Shown: piece by piece, positions 1-6,407 of the stretch
How the letters are laid out: the number at the start of each line of letters is the position of its first letter
How positions within the stretch are numbered: position 1 is the first letter of the stretch
NCBI GenBank assembly: GCA_038244535.1
Contig: JBBRTJ010000099.1
Coordinates: 1 to 13,369, forward strand
Reading direction: 5' to 3'
From: JBBRTJ01 sp038244535
Lineage (GTDB): Bacteria; Actinomycetota; Acidimicrobiia; Acidimicrobiales; Ilumatobacteraceae
Length of the DNA stretch: 13,369 bases
Made by a program: the position numbers and the translations under genes
The notes under the pieces: generated by a model
Seen by the model: the letters and a program-made list of their open reading frames with translations, nothing else
Databases searched by the model: none
Told to the model about the DNA's origin: nothing

Positions 1-756
1 GAGCACGAGGGCGAACCGTTCGCTGCTCCCCGGGTGGCAGAGATGCCGGCGCGAGTGGCGGCGGTCGCCCACGTGCTGTACCTCGTGTTCACCGAGGGCC
101 ATACCGCGACGACGGGCACCGTTCTCACCGCGCCGTCACTCGGTGCCGAGGCGATCCGCCTGGCTCGGGAGCTGCACCGGGTGCTACCCGACCACGGCGA
201 GGTAGCCGGGCTCCTCGCCCTGATGCTCCTCACCGACGCACGACGACCGGCTCGCACCAGCGCCGACGGATCCTTCGTCCCGCTCGCCGATCAGGACCGC
301 ACGCGCTGGAACCAGGAGCAGATCGCTGAGGGCGTAGCGCTCGTCGAGGCGACCCTCCCGATCGGTCCGGTCGGCCCCTATCAACTCCAGGCCGCCATCG
401 CCGCGGTGCACGACGAGGCGGCATCCGCTGATGTCACCGACTGGGACCAGATCGATCAGCTCTACTCCATGCTCGAAGCGGTCGCGCCAGGGCCGGTCGT
501 GACGCTCAACCGGGCGGTCGCGGCGGCCGAGGTGAACGGGCCCACAGCCGGACTCCGGCTGCTCGAACCCCTGCTCACCGATCCCCGCCTGCGCCGCACC
601 CACCGGCTCCATGCCGTGCACGCACACCTGCTGGAGCTGGATGGTCGGCCCGAGGAGGCCCGTGCAGCCTACCTGCTCGCCGCACAGCTCGCCACGAGCA
701 TCCCCGAGCGGCGCCATCTCGATGCGGCCGCCAAGCGGCCGATTCCCGACCGCTGA
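1..756 (+). CDS. ECF42-type RNA polymerase sigma factor, C-terminal part (5' end outside window)
   Basis: The frame is open from base 1 and ends at TGA 754-756, giving 251 visible residues. These correspond to the long C-terminal extension (DUF6596, TPR-like helices) that follows the sigma-4 region in ECF42 sigma factors. Family hallmarks are the segment reading LYLVFTEGHTA near residues 24-34, a WNQEQIAEG stretch at about 103-111, and the conserved VVTLNRAVAAAEVNGP about two thirds along. Full family members are roughly 400 residues, so the DNA-binding sigma-2 and sigma-4 regions must lie upstream of the window. Known ECF42 proteins direct core RNA polymerase to a small regulon and often sit beside a DGPF/YCII-domain gene. 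That partner is not visible on this side, and the extension is thought to control activity. The family call is firm; the stimulus is unknown. Confidence 0.88.
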   Translation, partial: EHEGEPFAAPRVAEMPARVAAVAHVLYLVFTEGHTATTGTVLTAPSLGAEAIRLARELHRVLPDHGEVAGLLALMLLTDARRPARTSADGSFVPLADQDRTRWNQEQIAEGVALVEATLPIGPVGPYQLQAAIAAVHDEAASADVTDWDQIDQLYSMLEAVAPGPVVTLNRAVAAAEVNGPTAGLRLLEPLLTDPRLRRTHRLHAVHAHLLELDGRPEEARAAYLLAAQLATSIPERRHLDAAAKRPIPDR

Positions 757-844
757 CCACTCGAGCCGATGACCTCGTCTCTGCGTCCCGCACGCCGAGC
801 TCCTGAGCAATCGGACTCATCGTGGCCGACTACCTTCGACCGCG

Positions 845-1879
845 ATGAAGTTTGAGCCGATCCGCACCGAACGGCTGATCCTGCGGCCGCCCCGGCTCGG
901 CGATGCCGAGGCCGCGTATGAGCGTCGCCGCCTTCCCGAGGTGGCCCGCTATCAGGACTGGGACATGCCGTACACCCGGGAGAGGGCGGAGACATCCATG
1001 GCCAAGGCGGCGGCGATGGACGGACCGGTCGTGGGCGGGGGATGGACCATCACCGTGGTCGAGGCCGAAGCGTCGGACCGGATCGTCGGCGACCTGTACG
1101 TCGAGCTGAGGTGGGGCGGCCGCAGCGGCTTCTTCGGCTACACCTTCCACCCTGACCACTGGGGACGGGGCTACGCCACCGAGGCGGCCCAGGCGCTCGT
1201 CCGCTACCTGTTCACCGATGTCGGGGTCAGCCGAGTCGAGTCGTCGCTCCACCCCGACAACCCGCCGTCGGCCCGGGTTCTGGAGGCGTGCGGGCTGACG
1301 TTCGAGGGCTTGACCCGCCGGTCGTTCTGGGTCGGCGACGAGTGCTCCGACGACATGCTGTACGGCATGACCCGCTCCGACTGGGATGCCTGGTGCGAGC
1401 GGCCCCGACAACGCCCCGCCCTGGTGGAGTTGGTGCCTGTCACCGCCGACAACCGGCGGGCAGTCGGAGGTCTGGTCACCCACAAGTCCCAGGAACGCTT
1501 CGTCTCCCCAATGCTCGGCAACTTCCGAGACGCCCTGGTACCTCCGGCGCTGGATGGCGCCCCTGTGGTGCCTTGGTATCGGGCCATCGAGGCCGATGGG
1601 GAGGTGGTCGGCTTCATCATGGCGGCACAGATGACCGAGACCCATCCCAACCCCTACCTGTGGCGGCTCCTGGTCGACCGGATGCATCAACGGCGGGGCA
1701 TCGGCTCCACCGCGCTCGAGCAGTTCGAGCGCTGGTGCCGGGACCAGGGGGCGATCGCCATCGAGGTGTCGTGGGCCGAGGGACCGGGGTCGCCGGGACC
1801 GATGTATCGGGCTCGGGGCTATGAACCGTCGGGCCAGCTCGACGACGGCGAGATCCACGCCGTCAAACAGCTGACCTGA
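845..1879 (+). CDS. Tandem GNAT-domain N-acetyltransferase
   Basis: This 344-residue cytosolic protein carries two acetyl-CoA-dependent GNAT domains. Domain 1 (about residues 1-185) is RimJ/RimL-like: it opens with IRTERLILRPP, has the acetyl-CoA loop HWGRGYATEA at 105-114, and ends with the SARVLEACGLTFEG helix-strand typical of ribosomal-protein or aminoglycoside acetyltransferase relatives. Domain 2 (about 192-344) looks like the Blt/PaiA spermidine-acetyltransferase group, with its loop QRRGIGSTAL at 282-291 and a YRARGYEP segment near the end. Single GNAT proteins are usually 150-190 residues, so this is a true two-domain fusion in one uninterrupted frame. The ATG at 845 fits the usual family N-terminus; I see no clear Shine-Dalgarno sequence before it. 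Substrate cannot be read from sequence; polyamines, amino-sugar drugs or protein N-termini are all possible. Confidence 0.85.
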   Translation: MKFEPIRTERLILRPPRLGDAEAAYERRRLPEVARYQDWDMPYTRERAETSMAKAAAMDGPVVGGGWTITVVEAEASDRIVGDLYVELRWGGRSGFFGYTFHPDHWGRGYATEAAQALVRYLFTDVGVSRVESSLHPDNPPSARVLEACGLTFEGLTRRSFWVGDECSDDMLYGMTRSDWDAWCERPRQRPALVELVPVTADNRRAVGGLVTHKSQERFVSPMLGNFRDALVPPALDGAPVVPWYRAIEADGEVVGFIMAAQMTETHPNPYLWRLLVDRMHQRRGIGSTALEQFERWCRDQGAIAIEVSWAEGPGSPGPMYRARGYEPSGQLDDGEIHAVKQLT

Positions 1880-1911
1880 GCGCAACGAACGCGACGACGG
1901 CCCACCTTCCC

Positions 1912-2005
1912 TCCCGTCGCTTCACCCGAGCCGGCGCCGCCTGATGCATCGATGATGGTGGGGGCCTCTGGCCGATGGTCCACGGCGTCTCAGCCGTTCT
2001 CAGCC
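1912..2005. repeat. Dispersed intergenic repeat, copy A
   Basis: This stretch lies between the convergent acetyltransferase (ends 1879) and monooxygenase (ends 2046) genes. It matches 6222-6316 in the same orientation at roughly three quarters identity by hand alignment with few gaps. Shared blocks in order are TCCCGTCGC, TTCACCC, GCCTGATGCA, GGGGCCTC, GGCCGATG, TCCA, TCAGCC and CTCAGCC. The central blocks can pair as a GGCC/GGCC hairpin (1963-1966 with 1970-1973). No long reading frame or start signal is shared by the copies. I do not recognise it as a named repeat family. Confidence 0.7.
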
Positions 2006-2045
2006 CGCTCCGGGAGGTGAAGTGCCTCGCGAGCGAGCGTGGCAG

Positions 2046-3035
2046 TCAGGTCAGGATGGCGTGGGGGCGGGATCGGAGGATGCGCTCAGCGTCGTCGCTG
2101 ACGGTGCGGACGACCTCAGCGGCCGGCCGGATGGCATTGACGAACCCGGCCGACTGCCCATAGAGCACCGCACTCGTCTCCGGGTCGGGTGGCGCCTCGA
2201 AAGGGTTGGACCCGGCGGTCCTGGCTATCTCCTCCCTGCTGCTTCTGAGTTCCGCCTCGCGACCGCTCCACTCGCCGGTGAAGCGGTTGCGGCGGACTCG
2301 CTCGCCAATCGCCGGGGGCCACGGCAAGCCCGACACGATGTCGTAAACCTGGGTGAACACCGTGTCGGTCCCATCGCTGTCAAGGATCAACCTCTTGTGG
2401 ATGTCATGCACCTCGACCGCCTCGGGGGTAGCAAGGAAGGCGGTACCAAGCCACGCGCCGTCGGCGCCGGCGAGAAGGGCGGCGGCAAGGGTGCGGCCGT
2501 CGGCGATGCCTCCGGCGGCGAGGACCGGCACGTCGGGATACCGATCCACCACGCCGGCGAGGAACGGCAGCAGGCTCATCGTGCCGGTGTGGCCGCCGGC
2601 TTCGGTGCCCTGCGCGACGAGGACGTCGGCACCACCCGCGACGGCCATCTCGACGTCGTCGTAGTTCTGCACCTGGCACATGACGCGGGCCCCGGCCGCC
2701 TTGACCTGGACGATCCAGGGCGGGGGGTCGGCGAAGGAGAGGGCTACGGCCGCGGGTCGCTCGTCCAGGGCCGCCCCCAAGAACGAAGTGAAGAACGGGA
2801 GCAAGGGGGTGATGAAACCGACGACGAAGGGATGGTCGGTTGTGGCCCGGATGATTGCGATCTCCTCCCGGATCCAGTCCGGCCCCTTGGCGGGATGAAT
2901 CCCTCCGAACGAGCCCAGCCCTCCGGCGGCCGAGACGGCGGCAGCGAGGGTTCCGCCGCTGTGCATGGCCATTGGCGCGCACATCACGGGATAGGTCAGC
3001 CCGAACATCTCCGTGAACCTCGTACGCAGCATCAC
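2046..3035 (-). CDS. Nitronate monooxygenase / 2-nitropropane dioxygenase-like flavoprotein
   Basis: This 329-residue TIM-barrel flavoprotein belongs to the NAD(P)H-dependent flavin oxidoreductase / nitronate monooxygenase family, which binds FMN and oxidises alkyl nitronates to carbonyl compounds and nitrite. Visible motifs are the N-terminal FGLTYPVMCAPMA (residues 11-23), the AQGTEAGGHTG motif at 141-151 containing the family histidine H149, and the FMN-phosphate segments VLAAGGIADGR (171-181) and GADGAWLGTAFLATPE (190-205). Length is normal. The frame opens GTG-ATG, so initiation could be at 3035 or at the ATG at 3032; the nearest purine-rich stretch is rather far upstream, so I cannot decide. 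It is divergent from the nitrilase gene, which hints at shared control. Many homologues are not true nitronate oxidases, so substrate is uncertain (enoyl-reductase-like members exist). Confidence 0.85.
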   Translation of the reverse strand: MMLRTRFTEMFGLTYPVMCAPMAMHSGGTLAAAVSAAGGLGSFGGIHPAKGPDWIREEIAIIRATTDHPFVVGFITPLLPFFTSFLGAALDERPAAVALSFADPPPWIVQVKAAGARVMCQVQNYDDVEMAVAGGADVLVAQGTEAGGHTGTMSLLPFLAGVVDRYPDVPVLAAGGIADGRTLAAALLAGADGAWLGTAFLATPEAVEVHDIHKRLILDSDGTDTVFTQVYDIVSGLPWPPAIGERVRRNRFTGEWSGREAELRSSREEIARTAGSNPFEAPPDPETSAVLYGQSAGFVNAIRPAAEVVRTVSDDAERILRSRPHAILT

Positions 3036-3090
3036 CCGACGCTACCGAGACTCCGGCGCACCCGTCCTCGGCAAGGGGCGGACCGGCCGA

Positions 3091-3104
3091 GCATGATCAC
3101 ATGC
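3091..3104. promoter_or_regulatory. Inverted repeat between divergent monooxygenase and nitrilase genes (possible operator)
   Basis: GCATG-ATCA-CATGC forms a perfect five-base inverted repeat around a four-base centre, about 56 bases before the monooxygenase start and about 90 bases before the nitrilase start. A dyad in a divergent promoter region is where a shared regulator could bind. It is short, no regulator gene lies beside it, and it could be chance. Confidence 0.25.
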
Positions 3105-3193
3105 CCGATCAAGAGCTCCCATGCGAGCGCCAGCGCGGTTACTCGAGTGCTTAACTCTCGATTGGCAGTAGTTCCAACAGTGGGGGCTTGGGA

Positions 3194-4150
3194 GTGAGCG
3201 TTCTACGCGTGGCCGCGGTGCAGGCTGCACCGGTGTGGATGAATCGTGCCGATACGGTCGACAAGGTTGTTTCCCTGGTGGCCGAAGCCGGGGCCCGGGG
3301 CGCAAAGGTCATCGCGCTCTCCGAGACGTTCATTCCTGGCTATCCGTGGTGGACAGCGGCAGACGAGGTGCGGGTCACCCGGATGGCGCTGATGAATGCT
3401 CGCCAGGCGCGCTACCTCGAAGAGGCGGTTGACATCGCTCGAGGTGATCTCGACCCGGTCGTGGCGGCGGCTCGCGAAGTTGGAGCATTTGTCTCGGTAG
3501 GTGTCGCCGAGCTCGCTCCGACGGGGGGTTCGGTCTTCTGCTCCCTGGTCATGATCAACCCGGAGAGCGGGGTTGTCGGTGTGCACCGCAAGCTGAAGCC
3601 GACGTTCACCGAGCGTCTTTCATGGGCTGACGGCGATGGTCACGGGCTCCGCGTGCACGAGTGGAACGGCTGGAAGATCGGTGGCCTCAACTGTTGGGAG
3701 AACTGGCTGCCGTTGCCGCGGTTCGCTCTGTACAGCCAAGGTGAACAGCTTCACATCGCCAGTTGGCCGGGTTTCAGCTTCAACACCTCAGACAACATCA
3801 CCGGCTTCATTGCGAAGGAGGCTGGCATGTACGCGATGTCGTCGTCAGGACTGATGCGACCTGACCTGGTTCCTGCGGACTTCCCCGGTGCCGACGCGCT
3901 TGTCAACGGTTTGGCCGCTGCAGGGCCGATGGCGATGGGTGACGGCGGGTCAGTGATCTGCGGCCCGAACGGCGTACCTATCGTCGCGGCCGAGGTCGGC
4001 GTCGAGCAGATCATCTATGCCGACCTTGACCAGGGGGCCATCGCCGCCGCTCGCGCGATGCGTGATCAAGGTGGTCACTACCACCGGCCCGACGTCTTCG
4101 ACGTCACCGTTGACCGCTCCAGGCGCGTCCCCGTGTCCTTTCGCGGCTAG
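3194..4150 (+). CDS. Nitrilase-superfamily carbon-nitrogen hydrolase (nitrilase branch)
   Basis: This is a 318-residue cytosolic hydrolase of the nitrilase superfamily, which uses a Glu-Lys-Cys triad to hydrolyse nitriles to acids or amides. Numbered from the alternative TTG at 3188, the triad is E46 in ALSETFIPGYPWW, K135 in HRKLKPTFTE (with the supporting E142 beside it) and C169 in GGLNCWENW. The following LPLPRFALYSQGEQLHIASW matches the branch-1 nitrilases better than amidases or carbamoylases. I chose GTG 3194 because a GGGGG run (3182-3186) sits seven bases before it; TTG 3188 would add two residues and is too close to that run. Third codon positions are visibly richer in A/T than in the clp genes, a hint of separate ancestry. 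Aliphatic versus aromatic nitrile preference cannot be told from sequence. Confidence 0.88.
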   Translation: MSVLRVAAVQAAPVWMNRADTVDKVVSLVAEAGARGAKVIALSETFIPGYPWWTAADEVRVTRMALMNARQARYLEEAVDIARGDLDPVVAAAREVGAFVSVGVAELAPTGGSVFCSLVMINPESGVVGVHRKLKPTFTERLSWADGDGHGLRVHEWNGWKIGGLNCWENWLPLPRFALYSQGEQLHIASWPGFSFNTSDNITGFIAKEAGMYAMSSSGLMRPDLVPADFPGADALVNGLAAAGPMAMGDGGSVICGPNGVPIVAAEVGVEQIIYADLDQGAIAAARAMRDQGGHYHRPDVFDVTVDRSRRVPVSFRG

Positions 4151-4203
4151 CCCCCAACTTGCGTGCAGTCGAATGGGTGCCGCTACGGCAGCAGACCAAC
4201 CGA

Positions 4204-4230
4204 ACCCCGCTGAGGATCCACTGCTGGGGT
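4204..4230. terminator. Possible bidirectional hairpin terminator between convergent genes
   Basis: ACCCCGC (4204-4210) can pair with GC-T-GGGGT (4223-4230, one bulged T) around a 12-base loop, in the 92-base gap between the nitrilase stop and the end of the convergent methyltransferase. There is no T-run on either side, so it is not a textbook intrinsic terminator. Actinobacteria often use such hairpins without a U-tract, so the call is tentative. Confidence 0.3.
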
Positions 4231-4242
4231 GACATCAAGCGG

Positions 4243-5089
4243 TCAGGTGTTGTGAGTCGGCAGCTTCACGGCCTGGAGCGTGTAGCTGAGGGGCATTCGG
4301 TCAGGGCCGTGGGCGAGGACGAACTCGCCGTCGTAGGTGTCGCTCGCGACCATCGCGTCACCCAACGGGTTCCACGGCACTTCGCGATGCTCATCGAACG
4401 CTGTGATGGTGAGTCCAGTCGCCCACAGCGCGTTGAAGATCTCGCCCAGGCCATGGTTGAAGTGGATGATGTCGGGCGCCTCCAGCGTGCCCTCGCCGGC
4501 GTAGGTGACCGTTTCGCTGAAGGCCACACCATCGGTCTCGAAGTAGGGGGAACTCGACCACCAGCAGCCCGTCGGACCGCGGGTCGCTCATCGACCACAG
4601 CACCGGGTGGCCCTCCCGTAAGAACAGGCGCCCACCGGGACGCAACAGGTCGGCTACCACGCGTGCCCACCGGGCGATGTCAGGGAGCCAGCAGATCGCG
4701 CCCACGCCGGTGTACACGACGTCAAAGCGGGCGGGGCCCAACGCATCGACGGCGTCATACAGGTCAGACTCCACGAACGAGATGGTGGCCTCCGCCCGGG
4801 CAGCCAAGGCACGTGCCGCCCGCAGCGCCGCCGGCGAGAAGTCGAGACCGGTGACGCTGCGGGCGCCGAGGCGGACCAGCCCGACGGTGTCGGTGCCGAT
4901 GTGGCACTGGAGGTGAACTACATCGAGGCCCGCGAGACGACCGAGCCGGGGTAGGTCGTAGCGCACGACGTTGCTGAGGTGATCAGGATCGTCGAAGGCG
5001 GCCAGCTCATAGCCGCCGGGACCGGTGTGCAGCGGCACACGCGACTCCCAGTTGGCCCTGTTCACCTCCCGCCAGCCCTCGGCCGTCAT
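4243..5089 (-). pseudogene. Class I SAM-dependent methyltransferase, frameshifted by one extra base
   Basis: Two overlapping minus-strand frames encode one methyltransferase. The first part (from ATG 5089, opening TAEGWREVNRANWESR) carries the SAM-binding motif VVHLQCHIGTDT at residues 58-68, the acidic ribose-binding strand GLDFSP at 81-86, a FDVVYTGVGAICWL motif (122-135) and LRPGGRLFLRE (149-159). At residue 181 (EFP) the frame goes wrong. Homology resumes in the next frame as YFETDGVAFSETVTY and runs through HFNHGLGEIFNALW to a TGA at 4243-4245. The junction is a run of five C on the coding strand (five G at 4546-4550); four would restore a single 281-residue protein of normal family length. 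The unrepaired frame runs on with nonsense (…LQRNGHLRRRGHAGG…). Both halves look well conserved, so the lesion is recent, or a sequencing or assembly error. Substrate is unknown. No clear Shine-Dalgarno precedes ATG 5089. Confidence 0.8.
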
Positions 5090-5301
5090 CGGCCCGGAAG
5101 CTATCGCCCGTTCGTACCCGTGACACCCGCGTTCGTCGACGCCCAGTTCGCTCAGACCATGGGCGCGCACGACCTCCCGAGATCCGGCGATCTGTCGCTG
5201 TCGGACGCTCGGGTTCGCCTTGGTGAGGTCGGGCTCCGCTAGAAGTCGCGGCGCCGACGTCTGTGTTGTTGTGGCGCGGCGTGCGTTGACATGATCGGTG
5301 G

Positions 5302-6114
5302 GTGGCTCCTGAGGATCGGCGTCGTATCGGCATGTTGTTCGACGAGGTACCCGACCTCTATGACCGTGTCCGCCCGACCTACCCGGACGAGTTGTTCGCC
5401 GATCTCGTCGCCATCACCGGCATCGACGCCAACTCAGCGGTGCTCGAGGTTGGTTGCGGAACCGGGCAAGCCACTCGCTCGCTCGCCCCGCTCGGCTGCT
5501 CGGTGACCGCTCTCGAGCCTGGACCGGGCATGGTCGAGCTCGCTCGACGGTGGACTGCGACCTACCCGAAGGTGGACATCGAGACGGCGACGTTCGAAGA
5601 GTGGGACGATCGCGGTCGACGGTTCGATGTGCTCGTCGCCGCTTCGTCGTGGCACTGGGTCGACCCGTTGATCGGTTGGCGGCGCGCCCGGGAGGTGCTG
5701 AATCCGTGGGGATGGATGGCGGTGCTCGGCCATGTCGTGGTTCGAAAGCCGGGCGAGGCGGAGGTGTACGCCGAGACCGCCCACCTCCATGAGCGCCTCT
5801 GCCCGGGCAACCCCTCGTGGGGCGACCCACCACTCGAAGACGAAGTGCGGCTCACCGACCAGGGCTGGGGACCACCAAACGATCCCGGCGGCCTGTTCGG
5901 ACCAACCATCGTGGGCTGGTACCCGACCGTGCAATGGTTCGACGGGGAAGGCTTCGCCGACCTGCTCGCCTCGACGTCGGTGTACCGCACGATCGAACCG
6001 GAGGCCCGCGAGGCGCTCCTCAACGGGATCGCCGAGCACATCCGCACGCGCATGGGCGACCGCGCTCCGCGCCGCTACCTCAGCGTTCTACGGATCGGCC
6101 GGCCGACCGACTGA
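5302..6114 (+). CDS. Class I SAM-dependent methyltransferase (UbiE/Methyltransf_11-like)
   Basis: This 270-residue protein has a Rossmann-type methyltransferase fold. The N-terminus MLFDEVPDLYDRVRPTYP (residues 11-28) is the usual lead-in of this small-molecule methyltransferase group. Motif I is AVLEVGCGTGQATR (46-59), the acidic strand is VTALEPGPGM (68-77), and the motif-IV region is RFDVLVAASSWHWVDP (107-122). The C-terminal third is less conserved and probably shapes the acceptor pocket. The start is GTG 5302, which leaves a normal N-terminus; ATG 5332 is a possible shorter start. I see no strong Shine-Dalgarno sequence. It is divergent from the frameshifted methyltransferase but not closely similar to it (different motif I and lead-in), so the pair is not a recent duplication. 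Substrate unknown. Confidence 0.85.
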   Translation: MAPEDRRRIGMLFDEVPDLYDRVRPTYPDELFADLVAITGIDANSAVLEVGCGTGQATRSLAPLGCSVTALEPGPGMVELARRWTATYPKVDIETATFEEWDDRGRRFDVLVAASSWHWVDPLIGWRRAREVLNPWGWMAVLGHVVVRKPGEAEVYAETAHLHERLCPGNPSWGDPPLEDEVRLTDQGWGPPNDPGGLFGPTIVGWYPTVQWFDGEGFADLLASTSVYRTIEPEAREALLNGIAEHIRTRMGDRAPRRYLSVLRIGRPTD

Positions 6115-6221
6115 CCCGCCTCACTTTCCTCACCGCCGCCGTGCCAGAGTGGGCTCGCAGGACCGCGCGACTCCCACGTGTCGCGCTGACGGCGCATCGT
6201 GGGCTCCCCGGTGACCGTCGA

Positions 6222-6316
6222 TCCCGTCGCCTTCACCCCCGCCGCCGCGCCTGATGCACAACGGATGCAGGGGCCTCCTCGGCCGATGATCCAGGGGGTA
6301 TCAGCCTCGCTCAGCC
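6222..6316. repeat. Dispersed intergenic repeat, copy B
   Basis: This is the second copy of the 1912-2005 element, same orientation, again between convergent units: the methyltransferase (ends 6114) and tRNA-Pro. Conserved blocks occur in the same order and spacing, including GCCTGATGCA (6249-6258), GGGGCCTC (6270-6277), GGCCGATG (6281-6288) and the final CTCAGCC. The GGCC/GGCC hairpin is kept (6272-6275 with 6281-6284) although its loop differs in length from copy A, TCCTC against TCT. The copy ends directly at the CCA end of the tRNA. Confidence 0.7.
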
Positions 6317-6391
6317 TGGTCGGGGAGAGGGGATTTGAACCCCCGACCTCCTGCTCCCAAAGCAGGTGCGCTACCGCTGCGCCACTCCCCG
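6317..6391 (-). tRNA. tRNA-Pro (anticodon UGG), CCA end encoded
   Basis: The minus strand folds as a complete cloverleaf. The acceptor CGGGGAG pairs with CTCCCCG, the D arm is GCGC-AGCGGTA-GCGC, and the anticodon arm is CCTGC-TTTGGGA-GCAGG. The variable loop is AGGTC, and the T arm is GGGGG-TTCAAAT-CCCCT with one G-T pair. The third to fifth loop bases are TGG (6359-6357), which reads proline codons CCA and, by wobble, others; G37 after it is typical of tRNA-Pro. The discriminator A and an encoded CCA (6319-6317) follow the acceptor stem. The 5' end lies 13 bases after the permease stop on the same strand. Confidence 0.97.
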
Positions 6392-6401
6392 TAGGAGCCG
6401 G

Positions 6402-6407
6402 AGCCTA
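6402..6407 (-). promoter_or_regulatory. Candidate -10 box for tRNA-Pro, overlapping the permease stop codon
   Basis: TAGGCT on the minus strand fits the actinobacterial -10 pattern TANNNT and lies 10 bases before the tRNA 5' end, predicting a start site only a few bases upstream of the tRNA. Its first three bases are the TAG stop of the permease gene. The -35 region is poor (GGAACC about 17 bases upstream), so read-through from the permease is an alternative. Confidence 0.4.

Noticed and set aside
1963..1977. GCCGATG in both repeat copies, similar to the -10 of actinobacterial flagellar (FliA) promoters
   Set aside because: The matching CTCA -35 element is not present 15-17 bases upstream in either copy, and no motility gene follows.
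1978..2005. GGCTGAGA on the minus strand of the repeat, resembling the start of a TPP riboswitch
   Set aside because: The second half of the TPP aptamer (the CTGAT…TAATGCCAGCG region) is missing, and both copies are downstream of genes, not in leaders.
4159..4854. A 231-codon plus-strand frame across the end of the frameshifted methyltransferase
   Set aside because: It is antisense to conserved methyltransferase sequence, arginine/proline-rich in its second half, and shows no start signal or domain.
5286..5291. TTGACA just before the second methyltransferase, a perfect -35 hexamer
   Set aside because: A -10 at the normal spacing would fall inside the coding region after the GTG start, so it cannot drive this gene from that start.
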